Positions 34,671 through 48,543 are shown, numbered from the stretch's first letter. The stretch is 64,000 nucleotides of DNA from Rhexocercosporidium sp. MPI-PUGE-AT-0058 (GCA_020746875.1 JAGTJL010000006.1:1302001-1366000); one strand, 5' to 3'. Program-made: numbers and translations. Notes: a model not told the origin generated them from the sequence alone.

Positions 34671-35215
34671 TGAAAAGAAGAGATTTGGTGTGAATGATGA
34701 TTCCATTACTTCGGGGGAAACTAGGTCTATATAACTACTTTTAGGCGCCAAGCTATTTAGCTCTCGCATCGGCTATTTGCTCTCGTATCGGCTATTTGCT
34801 CTCGCATCGGCTATTTGCTCTCGTATCGGCTATTTGCTCTCGCATCGGTTATTAGCTTTATATTAAAACTAGCTTTATATTAAAACTAGCTTTATATTAA
34901 AACTAGCTTTATATTAAAACTAGCTTTATATTAAGACTGGCTTTATATTAAGACTAGCTTTATATTAAGACTAGCTTTATATTACTAGAGCTTCCGAGGT
35001 TTAAAACACGGAAGCTTAAGGCTTGATGAAGCCACTGTTTTAGCCCTAAATAACCCTTTACTGGAAGCTTAAAGCTTCCGAGGTTCAAAGCACGGAAGCC
35101 GAGGCTTTATGCGAAGCCGGAGCTTTATGTAAAAGTAGTTGAGTTATGGAAAGGTATACTTAATATAATCTTATATTATTAAGCGAGTTTAGCCGAGGCT
35201 TAATATAATCTTATA
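34671..35215 (+). repeat. LTR G3 (545 bp) with expanded internal tandem modules
   Basis: TGAAAAGAAGAG...ATCTTATA. It contains five units of CTATTTGCTCTCGCATCGG (34751-34847; the first unit is 20 bp and the rest 19) and seven plus a partial of the 17-bp AGCTTTATATTAAAACT module (about 34850-34990). It also carries two copies of a CTTCCGAGGTT...CACGGAAGC block. The flanking 5-mers TACTT and TCCTT do not match cleanly, and the flanking elements differ (F3 left, A3 right). Confidence 0.88.
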
Positions 35216-38200
35216 TCCTTTACTTATCTTCCGCCGACTTAAGTCCCTCGTACCTCCCTTAATACTTAAAGACGTCTCCTCTAATACCTACCTTTATTAT
35301 AATAAGACCGGCTATTAGGCTAGCGACTGTTCTAAGCGCCGCAAAGACTAGGCTCTCGATAAGTCGATTTCCTAATTAGTCGTCGGCAAAGACTTAAAAA
35401 TTAATAAACTATTAAAAAACTCTTAAGCTATAATAAAAACTTATACTTTAATATAAGCTATAATTTATAAAAGGACTTAATATTTAATTTCCGTACTCTT
35501 ATTAAAAGACGACAATTCTTAATTAATATTAAATTAAAAAGGAATAGATTTTTTATTAAAATACTTATATATATTAATAATAAAGTAAATATTTTTAATA
35601 TAATTAAACCTCCCTTATATACTGACTCGTTAAATAATTTAATATTTCTTTTATAATACTTCTTTAATTAATTATCTTAATTGACTATAATAGTAGGAAA
35701 GGCAAGTCAATCGATACGGCTATTTTATTTACTTTAATTATTAACCGCCGGCGAATTAACTTCCCTTTTTTAATAATTAATTTAAGAAATACCGACGTCT
35801 TAATTAATCGGAAGTTTTTCGAGCATTATGACTTAAAATAATTATATATAAAAAACCGTAATTAATTAAAATAGCCGTTAAATATATTTATATAGCCGTA
35901 CTTTAACTAGCGAGTCTTTATTAATATAAACCGTTTTAATAAACTAATCGTTAAGTCTTATTAACTTAATACGAAATAAAAAGACGCTTTTATAAATATA
36001 AACGACTACCGCCGAAAGTAAACTAAGCTTACGGCACTCGACGATTCCTTAAAAACAAATGTCTTTATACGACTTACCGCTAGCGTCTCGCCGACTTGTC
36101 CCTTAAGCTTTATTAAAGAAGTTAAAGAGCGCTTACGTATTATAAAAAATTAATTAAACCTTTTAATATCCCGCATTTTAAAGTTATTACTTAAAAATAA
36201 AAAAACCTTTAAAATACTCCCGGCAAATTATTAATTAAAAGTGCTTTTAACGGAGATTTTCTTAATATTAATAATAATAATATTTACGACGTATCTCCGA
36301 CTTACAAAAGCCAAAAAAAATAAGGTAAAAACCTTTATAGCATCGGTATATAAAATCGACTAAGAGCTGACTCGCCGCCGGCGAGAGGCCCTAAACTAAT
36401 TAAGTGTCGAACTCGTATTAATAAATAAAGACTTAATTTTAAAAAAACCTTAAAGGCTAAGTATACGTAAGATAACGAGTTAATAAGTAAGAAGCTCTTT
36501 ATTAAATATTAAGAATATGCTCTTTTCTTTTCCCGGCGAGCCTTCGATAAGTTATTAATATATTATTAAAGCGTAAATTATTAAATTGAGTTTATTAAGA
36601 AAAACGACTTATCTTTTAAACCTTTTTAGCGTATAATTAAAGAATAGTTATTAAAGACTAAGCGGTATATTATTAATAACTTATATAAAGGTTTTATTAA
36701 GCTTTTTAGCGCGTTATATACGGCTCCTATTCTCTTCGCTAAGAAAGTCGATAATAATCTCCGGTTATACGTCGACTATTGAAAGCTGAATACTTTATTT
36801 AAGAAAGACTCGTACTTAGTTCCTTTAATTAATAAAATAATAACACGTATTTATAAAGTAAAAGTCTTTACTAAACTTAATATATAATAAGCTTTCCACC
36901 GCATTTGCATATTTCTTAAAAGCGAAGACTATATAACCTTTTGCACTTAATACGGCACGTATAAGTATAAAGTTCTTCCCTTTGGCTTAATTAACGGTTT
37001 AGTAACTTTTTAGTAATTTATTAACGATATTTTAATAAAGCACTTAAACGACTTTTACGCGGCTTATATAAATAATATTCTTATATATTTATTAACTCTT
37101 AAGGAGCACGAGGTTCATATTAAAAAGGTAATAATAATATTATAAACATACGGACTTTAGGCCGATATTAAAAAATTTAAGTTTAACGTATTAAAGATAA
37201 AGTTCTTAGAATTTATAATTAAAGTCGACGATATAAAAGTAAATTTAAAAAAGGTCAGCGTAATTAAGGACTAGTAATACGCCGGCAATATATAAGGTAT
37301 ATAAAATTACTTTAGTTTTTATAACTTTTATTGCCGGTTTATTAAGGACTACAGTCGCATTACTCGACTCCTTCTAATATTCATTAAGAAGGACGTCCCT
37401 TTTAACTTCGATTATACTTATAAAAACGCATAAGAAACTCTCCGAAAAGCCTTTTAATTTACGCCGGTTCTTTACTATTACGACTTAATAAAGTAAACGC
37501 AATTAAAGACTAATTTATTTAACGGAGTCGTCGCTAAGATTTTATTTTAATTTTAAAAGGATAATATCTTTTATTTTATAAAATACTTTTTTAAGATTAT
37601 AATAAATCTTAAATTTAATTACTTAATTTATAATAAGGAAATGTTAACGATTTTCCGATTATTTAAGTAATATCGGCCGGAGCTATTAAACGCTTAAAAG
37701 AACGTTTTTATTTATACGGACTATTAAGCCTTAAAATACTTTATAATTATTAAAAACTTTATAATTAAGTAGGCTCGATAGGCCGAGTTTTTTATAGATT
37801 TCTATTTTATAATTATATATTATATTAAGACTATTAATACGCTAGCTAATACCTTGTCTTAACGGGATTAAGACCTTATGGTCACAGAGGTATAAAAGCG
37901 AGCTATTTATAATTAATAATTAATTTTAATTAATAAAATTAATTAAAAAGTCGCTAGCAATCTTTAGCTTTCCGCCGGCGATCTTATAGACGCTTATATC
38001 GAAGTCGTGGAAACGATACTCTTAATATTAATTAAAGCCTTAATCTTAAGGGACAAATTAAAGCCTAAGCTAAACGCAAAAGTATTAGTAAACCTAGAGA
38101 TCCTTATTACGGAGGAGCTTAACCTTAACTTTATAATAGTTTATAATATCGCGAAATATAATATTATTAATTAAGTGCTCTTAATTAATAAGTCTTTGCT

Positions 38201-38853
38201 TTCGCTAAAGCCTCTTCGACGAAAAGCTAGGGAATAATTATTAAATTACAAGTTAGTAAATAATAAATTACTTTTCTAAAGACGCCTAAAAGTGCTCTTA
38301 GAACCGCCGGAGCTTTATATAATATTAATTTAATACGTATACTTTTAGCTATTAATAGTACATGCGGGGATCGGAAAGATAAAGGCATTATTAAGTCGTA
38401 AATACTATTAAAATAGCTTTATTACGGACGTAGTTCGATACGTAGCGAATTATAATTACTCTTAACAAAAGGCTAAAAGAGATAAAACCCTTTAGTTTTT
38501 TATACTTTTTACTAATCTTTACTCGGTTATATTAATACCTCACAATAAACTTTATAAAGCTATTATTAAATAAATAAGGTTATAACTTTATTATAATTAT
38601 TATTAACCGCTTATTTAAGAAACCGGTCTTAATACTTTATAACGATATAATTATTACTAAAGGCATAGTTATTTTCTTCCTCGTTTATTAAATTTATTAT
38701 TTTAATATGTCAGATTTTATTATCTTAGATTAAAGGCTTTAATTCGTTTCCTTCTTTTAAAAAGAGTATTATTATATTTTTAGAATTAAAGTAAAGCTTA
38801 CGACGGCGTATAACCCGAATGTCGACGGCTAAACGGAAGTAACGAACTAGTAT
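35216..38853 (+). mobile_element. Ty3/gypsy chromovirus A3, protease to integrase, truncated both ends
   Basis: The most legible family A copy. RT: PFGLINGLVTF followed by INDILIKHLNDFYAAY and YINNILIYL (37065-37091; normally YIDDILIYS). RNase H is at about 37.4-37.9 kb (NGVVAKIL, EMLTI, YTDY and the end motif ANTLS). The integrase ends at about 38.78-38.85 kb with LTTAYNPNVDG*TE. It is truncated at 38853 by sequence beginning TGTGGTGGGG and on the left by G3. It is in inverse orientation to A1 and A2. Stops fall at Gln and Trp codons throughout. Confidence 0.9.
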
Positions 38854-40215
38854 TGTGGTGGGGTTGACCTCAGAGGCCTATTTGTCACGTAATTAAGCTA
38901 TATCTTATTATATTTAAGATAGCCTTTAAGGCAACATCTTTTAATAATAATAACGATTCTTATTATTATAACTTTTCCTTCTTATTTAAATTATACTTCT
39001 TCCCTCCTTTAATAAATTATATTCTTTAAATATATAATATTTTTAATATTCGTTAAATAAGTAATTATTACGTTTATCCTCCGGTACTTGCTTTATTACC
39101 CTTTTATTATGTACTTAATGTTTTCCTTTTTTATATATTTTAGTAATCGACGTAAGGAGTAAGTAAAAAAACTAAAGTAAGATACGTAGAAAAGCCTAAA
39201 AGCTTTTTATATTAATTATAAAAACCGAAACCGACAAGTGCTTGAATTAATATAAACTTATTTACTTAAAGATTTCTTAGCCCTTAAAGTAGAATTAAAT
39301 ACGGCACTTCAATAGTCTCTTATAATATAATAAGAAACATAAGAAATCTAAAAGGAAACTACTTACTTTTAATATAAAAGTATTTAGACTACTAGAAAAG
39401 CCAGCTTTAGCACGTGGAATATTAATATTGGAAAAGTCGGATTAAAAATAGCCGGATTACGTTATTAATAACGCTTTAATCGATATTAAAGTATATTTAA
39501 TACTTTAAAAAACGAAAAGTAAATTATTTAAAATAAATCCGGCAAATTTTAACGTTAACCGTACTTTTAACAGGCGTATTTATTACTTTTTTTTTCTTTT
39601 TTTCCGCTAATGGCCTACTTTAAGCTAGCGAGACGGAGCTTAATAGAAAAGTATACGGAGTTTTATTTTATACTTTTTTAATTAGTTTTAGTTTTAAGTC
39701 ATTTTACGCCGAGATTGACTTTAATAATAATAAAGCTTTAGTATTTAATAAGATTTATTTATTTTACTTAAGCTTATACGTTCGTTTATTATAAGAACAA
39801 AAGGCCTAGACTTCGGCGTCTTTCGGGCTTTATTACCTTAAAAGGAGCTTAAAGCTATAAGCTTTTTAATTTAATATTTTATTTATATATTTCTTTTGTT
39901 TTCTTAAGCTCGTATGTTTTTCCTTTTTTAATATAATATATTATATCTTTTACTTTTTTATTAATAACGTTAAGCGTATTTACTTTTTAATAAATTATTA
40001 ATTTTATTAAGAAAAATTAATTATATCTAAAAACGATATTAAAAATAACGCCTTTAGCGGCAACCTAAAAGGCAAAGAGCTTAAACGACTTACTAATAAC
40101 TTTTTTATAACCTGAGGAAGCTCTGCGACCTCGATTATAAACTATTTTATTATTAAGACAGGCTTTACGGGCTTTATAAGCTCTTTTACTTTCGTGCCTA
40201 TTAAGCTTTTAATAA
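38854..40215. other. Sequence between A3 and copia B2; probable LTR/leader of gypsy element D
   Basis: Begins TGTGGTGGGGTTGACC exactly where the A3 integrase is broken, as an inserted LTR would. Its first 60 bp are barely RIP-changed and the rest is AT-rich. The sequence continues across the copia B2 insertion (AGCTT duplication) into the gag of element D. I could not match this start to the probable 3' LTR of D at 57096, so the LTR call is tentative. No intact gene. Confidence 0.4.
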
Positions 40216-40220
40216 AGCTT

Positions 40221-40409
40221 TGTCGCGCCCTAGCGCAGTTTACTAGTCATATATATACTCTCGTAAGCACTCACGTATATATATACTCGGGTCACAGTTC
40301 TTTCTTACAGAAAATAACGCTTACTTTAATATATTTTTTAAATCCTTGCTTTTTACGTTAATCGTAAAGCTCTTGAATTATTAAAAGCCTGCTTTACTTT
40401 TATACGATA
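40221..40409 (+). repeat. 5' LTR of copia B2 (189 bp)
   Basis: TGTCGCGCCCTAGCGC...TACGATA. Same length and aligned with the 3' LTR (48350-48538) and the B1 LTR. Preceded by the AGCTT duplication (40216-40220). Confidence 0.94.
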
Positions 40410-43400
40410 ATTAAAAGCTATATCTATTTTTATAAGCTACTTTTAGCATATATAGATTTCGAGCTTTAATTAAGCTTATTTAACTCTAATTTTACGATCT
40501 TCGTTTTTTTTCCTTACGCTCAAACCTTAATATATTTCTTAGCGCAATCATCGAGATATCATCGCACGATAGTCTTAGCGGTCTTAACGTAAATATTATA
40601 TACTTAAAGCTTAAAGACTTCCTGTTATAAATAAATCATTTAACTCTTAGCGCTTAAATGCTCGGACTTTAGCCTTTCGTTAACTTAAATACTCTTAATA
40701 TAGAAATATTAATTAAAATTATTAATAAAAATCTACGGACCGCCGAATAAATCGTTTAATAAAAGAATAATCTCGCTGAATTAAATTATATAATAAAAAC
40801 GAACGAGTATAACGAATAACTCTAGAAATAAGCGCTCGATCGTCACGCAGCAACTGCGTCTTCCTCGGACTAAATAATTGCAAGCTTTAACGCTTCTATT
40901 GCCCTTCTTCCTATTCGATCGCATAAGCTTATTAAGATAACCGCAGAATCTTATTAAAAAGAAGCCGAAGCCGAAGCTAAAGCGCATATTATAAAATACG
41001 TAATATAATAACCACGAACTACGATATACTTTAAGCTTTACGAATAGATTAAGAAAACTATAAGCTGCTAATTCTTCAGTATAACGGCTGCATAGCTCGT
41101 CGCTAAGAAAAAAGTTAATATTTAAGTATTAATTCGCACGCTTAAGATAATTCTGTATTAAACGAATATAATAATTTAAATAATAATCTGCTAAAATTAC
41201 TTGTAATCTTTAAATACGAAGAACGTCCGAAACCCGAAAGTCTAAATTATATAATATTAAAAGCTAATTCGTAAAAAGAACTTATATTATATACCGGAAG
41301 TGCTCGGCACTTTTAATATTAATCTTTTCTTAATCGCAGCTAATAACTTTAATAGTTTATAAGCTCAAAAATACTTTCTTAAGATTAAGAAAGCTAACAA
41401 GCTCGGGATACCTTTTAAATACTCCTTAAAATAGCTCGCACGGCTGTTTTATTCTAATTAAGCCGATCGCTAGTATTAATAGCTTATTAGTAGAAAATCA
41501 AGATATAATTATTTTTCTACTCTTAATTTACGCTTTAATAATAATAAGATACCCGACTCGGAAGCTTTTGATTTATATAACTAAAGATCAAACCGATTTA
41601 AAATAAAAAGAAAACTTATAAAAAAAGTATATTTATATTTAAAAAATAAAACTTATTATTAATCTCTTTTAAATTATACTCGTTTTTAAATAACAGTTTA
41701 TAAAAAAGTATTTATTAAATATTAAAATAAAACAGCTTGTTTAAATCCAAAAATAAATAATTAGTATTATTATAAGATTCGGCAATAGTTTGCTATGCTA
41801 TAATAAAAAGCTCTCCGCGAGTAAATAAGCTTAAATAAGCTTTTCTTTTAGTTAATAAAAGATCTCTTAGCGAAACTAAATAAGCAAAAATCTAATAAAT
41901 TAAATAAAAAGAAATTTACTTTTCCCGGAAACTTATTAAATAAAAAAGGAATAAGCGGGATCCACGCGCACTCGGTGCTCTTGCTTAATCTGGCCGAATA
42001 TTTAACTGCGGGTATATATTCCTTTTGGAATTTATTTTATTTTTTATTAGACTTTATTTTATTAAATAATTATAAAGCGATTAATTTAATTAACGATCGT
42101 TTAATATTATTAAAAGGATCTTTTATAAAATCTATTCCTAAGGATTTAATTAAATATAAAAGCTCTCAGTTGCCTATTATCGAGCGCGGAACTCGAGTTA
42201 TAAAAGGAATACTTAAAAGTCCGAATAAAGAATTATTTAATCTTACGCTTTACGATATCGCAATTATAAAAAACTTTTATATTAATATTATTTTTAAAGC
42301 TCGTTTTTATAAAACCGGTTTTTAGTTTTATAATATGAACTGCACTTTAAGATAAAACGAGGAAGGCTTATTAATTAATAAATATTATATAATATAATAA
42401 TTAAAGCGTAAATAGAACCTCGTTTTCTTTAAATATAAGTTACGTTTAATTTACTTTCCGAATACTCGTAATATATTCTTAAGCGTTGCAGGAATTATAA
42501 TATTTCTAACGCTTTCCAGAAGAATAAATAAGCCGTATAAACTATTTAAAGATTATAAGTATTTTAAAATAAACTCGGAACGTATTTAGTATTTACGAGT
42601 AAGCTATTTAGGCCCGGATGCTTTAAGGAAATTAATAAGCACGGCGAGAAATATTAAAATTATTAAAGTAATAAAAAAAATTAAGTGCGAATAATATATT
42701 TTAATTTATATTACTTAAGTAATCTTTAAACGTTTATTAAAAAGGAAATCTTTTAAATTATTTTAAAAAATTACTTAAGATTTATTTAATTATTTGAAAT
42801 ACTAAAGCAATTACTCTTAACTCTTCGTACTTAAATACGAGTACAGCGGCTTACTCGTTAATTATATATTATAAATAAAAAAGTATAATAAAATATTTTA
42901 ATATATTAAAAGCTTTAAAACTTGAATTCGAAAGTAATTTAGACTCTTAATATGCAAATTCAAGTATAATTAAAAGAAAGTAGTTATTATAATTCGAGGA
43001 TTCACGAGATATAAAAGATAAGCTGATAAGCTCGGAATTAACCTCGAGCTCTTATTAACGGTAACTCATAAGCTAAATAACAGAGCCGAACGAGCTAATT
43101 AAGAAGTAATTAATAAAAGTATTAAAATAAAACTATTAGTTAATCTTCCCGTAAATCTGAGTATTAAATATATACTCGCAAGGATTTATTTATATAACAG
43201 AAGCCTAAAGCGAGCAAATAACTAGCTATTACTTATTAAAATTAATAATAAATAATTTCGGAATTATTTTCGGTAATATAACTTAACGCTTATTATAAGA
43301 CTTATTATAAATTTTAAATTAAACTAGAATAGGATTTATATATATAATTATAAAACGTACTTATTAATAATAAAAAAAGCTAAAGAATAAGATAAGAAAG

Positions 43401-46200
43401 CGTTTAAAATAATTACGCGTGCGTATATCGGATTTTTTATAAGTTTTTACGCTTTTAATATTTATAAAATCTAAATATTACGTCTCGATAAAATAATTAT
43501 CACGCGTAATATACGCTTTAATAAAAATAGCTTTTATATTACTTTAAGTAAAGAAGTAAAGATTACGATTTAAGAAGCCCGGTTTATTTGCGATCTTATC
43601 GAGGAGGATAAGTCTGTCGTAAATTAAGCTAGAATTATTAAAAATATTATTAAAGATATAACTATTAAAGAAAATAATACGAATCTCTTAAGCGAAGACT
43701 TGCTTTAATTATATATTAAACGAATTTAAAAATCAGTTAAAAGCTCCGAAAATCAGAACTCGGGAGTAAAAGAATATATTAATAACCCGAGTATAATAAA
43801 TAAACTTTTAATTCCGGAATATATTCTTATTTTAGAAAGCTTTTTTAAATAAAATAAGGAATTAGAAAAGAATACGTTAAACCGAGAATTTATTTTAAAT
43901 ATAAAATATAATTCAAAAGCATTCGACTCGCATAAGAGCATATAACTCATTAATCGAGATTCGAACGTATTATAAGATTAAGCGCGGAATCCGTCTCGAT
44001 TATTACGCATCGAGATTTAAATACCGTCGAGACTTCGATTATAAGAAGAGTTTCTAGTAATAATTTTAATATTGTATTCTTAAATTAAAATATAAAATAC
44101 TTAGACGACGGAAGCAAAATAAGCGAGAGTAATACGCTCTTAGATTATAGCGGAAAAAGCTTAATCAGAATTAAATATATTTATTAAAAGCTCGGTAAAA
44201 GTAAAAAAGTTAATTAAAAGTAAAAGAAAAAGAAAAAGATTACGAAAAAATTAAGGCAATAAAGTATTTATAATACTTATAATTATCTTTAAATAAACAC
44301 GCTTCGATAAAAGTAACTTTAAGCTCGAGGGTAAGCCTGATCTCGGAGGTAATTAAATCCTCGATTAATATAATAATCTTCGGTCTGAAGTCGATTAAAT
44401 ACTTTAAGGGCTTATATTTAATTAATATATATTATTAAAAGAATAAGATAATCTTTGAGATTTAACGAAGATTATATATTATATAATTATAGCAGTAATA
44501 TAATCGAGCTATTAATTATTAAAAAAAAGATTTTATTTTTAAAAATTAAAGTTTAAGATTTTTTATTTAAATTAAAATAATAAAGTAATCTTAAGAATTA
44601 CTTAATAAAAAAGTAATTTAAAAAAGATACGAGCTTAAAAATAAAAATAATAAATAAATAAGGTTATTAAACCTTAGAATTATTTAATTTAAGTATTATA
44701 TTAATACTTATCCCGCTTATATAAGTTTTTAAATATAAATCTAATTTAAAAGAATATATTTTAAGATATAAATCCCGAATTATTATACGAGGCAATCTTT
44801 AAAATAAATTAATAATCGTCTTTATATACGCTAACACGCTCTTAATTAAATCCTTCTGAATCGCTATAGCGCTCGCAGCTTATTTTAATTTAGAAATTAA
44901 GTACTTCGACGTAATTAACGCGTTTATTAACGCTCTTCGAGATATAAACGATAAAACCGTATATTGCAGATTTTTTTTAAGTTTTAATAAGCCTGGATAT
45001 ATATTACGAATTAATCGCGCTTTTTACGAGATACGTAACTCTCCGTACTTATAATATAAGCATATTAGCAAAACGTTAATAGATTTAGAACTGATTCCAT
45101 ACTCGGAGGAACCGTATATATTTACAGACCTTACTTATAAAATCTTTATTTTCTTTTACGTAAATAATATCTAAGTGCTCTACTACCGAAACGACTTAAA
45201 GCTCGAACAGGATTTCATTAAGCGATTAAATTAAGCGTACGATATATATAATCTTAAAGATATTAAATAATTCTTAAGGATTAAGATAATACGCGACAGA
45301 AAGCGCAAGACTATTTCTTTAGTTTATAATTAATATATTAAAAAGATTACTCGAAAGTTTAAGTAAATTAATAAGAAGTATTTTATAATATTACTCTTTT
45401 AAATCGATTTTGTTAAGTATAAGAAATAAGCTTTAAAGAAATATATTAAAGCTTATTAAAAGAGAGTTAAGTCGGTATTATATATAATAATCGTTATAAG
45501 ATTAGACGTAGCTTTTGCGATCGCCCAGCTTTTATAATTCGCGATAAATCTTAATTTAAAGTATTTTATAATTATATATTAGCTTATTCGCTATTTATTT
45601 AATACGCGCTTTTTAAGTATTATATATAAAAGTAATTAAAAAAGAGCGCTTTATATTACTTTAAATATATCTTTCGCGGATAATATCGAAACCCGGAAGT
45701 TATTTTAAAATTATATAATCTTATTATTCGGTAAGTTAATAATCTGGAAAGTATTAAAGTAATTTATAATTATTACGTCGATTACTAAAGCGGAATTGCT
45801 AATATTAAAGTATATCGGAAAAGAAGCTATAATTCTTTAATAATTCTTTTAGAACTTAACTCTTAATATTAATAAGACTTAAGAGATCTTTTGTAATAAT
45901 TAATAAATAATTAGATTAATTATAAATAATACTAAAAAGATTATTATTAAGCTTCGCTATATAAATATTTAAAACATATAATTTAAGTAAAAATATATTC
46001 GTAGATTATTTAAAATAATATATTTTTTAATCGCTAATATACTTACTAATAAGCTTACGAAGAATCTATTTCGCCAGAAATTCGAGCTTTTTAAAGTATT
46101 CTTAAATTTTAATAATTACCGATCTTAAGTTAAGAAGTTTTAAATATATTTATTAAAAGTATATTAAGAATATTTTTATGCGATCTTTTATTTATAAAAC
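40410..46200 (+). pseudogene. Ty1/copia gag-pol of complete element B2 (RIP-degraded)
   Basis: Plus strand, order gag-protease-integrase-RT-RNase H, diagnostic of copia. Gag occupies about 40.6-41.9 kb. The protease frame (41975-42325) ends in LTLYDIAIIKNFYINI, the copia protease C-terminal pattern. The pre-integrase region is at about 42.55-42.7 kb. Integrase with NNRAERAN is at about 43.05-43.1 kb, and its C-terminal IPRLDKVII-like segment at about 43.45 kb. RT at about 44.8-45.3 kb contains YVNNI (45157-45171; normally YVDDI). RNase H at about 45.5-45.9 kb contains TKAELL. All domains are present in order, but many TAA/TAG stops make it inactive. Confidence 0.92.
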
Positions 46201-48349
46201 TTTTTTAATTTAATATTTTAGGTATTTGCGCTTTAAAAACGCCGAACGTAAACGCGAAATCCAGCTCGAGCTCAAGTAAAGTCCACTTAAATTTAGCTTA
46301 AGCTTAAGCAAAGTCCGTTTAAATCCAGTCCGAGCTTATAAATAATTTATTAAAAGCGCAAAAAATCTACTTAAGCTTAAATTAGCGAATAGCTATTATC
46401 TTTAAGACTTTCGCGAACTTTTTTAAATCTTATATAAAATTATTAAACTCCGCTAAAGATCTCGTATTAATATTAATATTATTATTAAAGTTATCTTTCT
46501 TATTACGTTTTAGACCTAGCTTTTAAGAGCGCACCGGAAGATTTAATTTTATATTCTTATTAGACTTATTATTACTCGCTAAGTCTTTTATTAAGGCTTT
46601 TAAAGTAATTTTATATTTCTTAATACTTTATGAATCGGTCAGTGAAATACTCGATTAATTATAATGCGATTATCATACTTTTTTATTATTAGAATTTATA
46701 ATTGCAATTAATCTTCTATTATACTTAAGTATATTTTTTATAACGAAATCGCACTTATAACCGGAAGTGCAATTATAATATCGACTTCCAGTAGCGAGAG
46801 TATTAGCGAAGTAATATCCACGATTACTACGGCTACGAATAATAGCGCGAATATATAATAAATAAGAATCCGTAAACTCTTTTCTTAAATCTCGATTAAT
46901 ATAAATAAAATAAATTATTAATAAGAAACAAACTTTAAAATAATATATATATATCTCGAGCGCGCTTAACAGAAGAGCGAGGCTTAAATAAAGTGCGAAA
47001 CGATTTGCGCTTCTTTAAAGTTAATAAAGAACGAGTGCGAGTTTTAAAAGCAAGAAGAAAGGCAAGAGAAGGAATCGAATTAAGACGCGAAACGCGCGAA
47101 GTAAAAAAAGTATATTAAAAGCTATTTTTATTTAATATAATAACGCTTTTACTTAATATAATTAATAATAATAAAACATCAGAAAAACGCGTGAAAGTCT
47201 TCTTAAATAATAAGCTTAACTTAATACGAGAAGATCGAAGAAGAATTAACTTATTATTAAAGTTATTAATAAGCGTATTCTCATCTTCGCGCGAAAAAAA
47301 ATATTATAAATCATTTTTAAGATTTATTCTAACGACCGAACGAGTAAGAGAAGGATTATTAATAAGATTATTAACTAGCTTATTATTAAATACTTCTTAG
47401 TTATCGAACTTATTTTTAAAATCTTATAATATAATTATCAGCGATTAATTTAACGGTATTAAGATTACTTAAAAATAAAATTAAGAAATTAAACTAAAGA
47501 ACTTACTTAACGAGCTGCAATCTAATTATTAATCCGCGTAGTCGCTATTCTAAAAGCTTTAAGAAATATAATTAATAATTAAGGAAAATTTATTAAAAAA
47601 AATAAAAGATTAAAAGACAAAAGAAAGAAATAAGTAAGCAAGCAGGCACGCGAGTATAAAATGCGTTAATATTAAGTAAAAGTTAATTATAATAATACGA
47701 AAGTCGATATATATATATCTTTAAGAGTAATCGTGATCGCGCTATTACGGAACAAGACGCTTAAATTAATAATAAACTTATTAACTCGGAAGGCGGCGTA
47801 TTATATAAGTTAATAAAAAGCTAATATATATTATTGCGGCTTTTTGTTATATATAGCAATTACTTTAAAAGAATTAAATTCATTAATCATAGCTTAGTAA
47901 TTTAATAATTAGATAAGACGACACGAGATTTTAATTATAAACCGAACTTTACTTTAGCTTTATTTTTAAAACCTACGATTTACACGCGTTAAATATAATA
48001 ATTAAGATCTTATTTACTTAATTACTATAGCTTAGCTATATTTTTAAATCTTATTTATTTAATTATATATAATTTAAATACGTATTTATATTCTTATTTA
48101 TTATTAATATTAATTACTTAGTAAACTATTTATATTAATATATAAAGTCCTTATATATTATATCTTTAAAGCGCGTATTAATATTTTCATTTATTATAAT
48201 ATCCTAAAAGTATTAATTTGCTACTCGGCGCTATGCTTTTACTAAGAATTAATATATATACTCGGGGAGCTTATATTATATTTCTTAACTACTTATATAC
48301 CTTTAAATAATAAGGCTTATTTATATAATAGAGCTTTATTATAAGAGTG
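46201..48349 (+). other. 2.1-kb region between RNase H and 3' LTR of copia B2, with coding-like traces
   Basis: Copia elements normally end soon after RNase H; here about 2.1 kb follow. On the plus strand at about 46.75-47.66 kb a frame, interrupted mainly by TAA/TAG, reads as a Ser/Thr-rich stretch, then Arg/Glu-rich charged sequence, then LAYYQILLSYRTYF and a basic tail. A 69-codon open frame at 47191-47400 is an alternative frame of the same block. No known domain recognised. It could be an extra ORF of the element or a captured host gene. Confidence 0.45.
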
Positions 48350-48538
48350 TATCGCGCTTTAGCGTAGTTTATTAGTCATGTATATGCTCTCGTAAGCACT
48401 TACGTATATATATACTCGGGTCATAGTTCTCTCTTATAGAAGGTAACGCTTACTTTAATATATTTTTTGAATCCTTATTCTTTACGTTAATCGTAGAGCT
48501 CTTAAATTACTAAAAGCCTGCTCCACTTCTGTACGACA
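48350..48538 (+). repeat. 3' LTR of copia B2 (189 bp)
   Basis: Starts TATCGCGCTTTAGCG (RIP form of TGTCGCGCCCTAGCG) and ends GTACGACA. Followed by AGCTT (48539-48543), an exact copy of the left target site, so the element 40221-48538 is structurally complete (8318 bp). Confidence 0.94.
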
Positions 48539-48543
48539 AGCTT

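Noticed and set aside
34751..34847. Regular about 20-bp repeats resembling a CRISPR array
   Set aside because: Units are directly tandem with no unique spacers, lie inside an LTR, and the organism is eukaryotic.
41975..42325. 116-codon ORF as an independent gene
   Set aside because: It is the protease segment of copia B2 gag-pol left open by chance between RIP-made stops.
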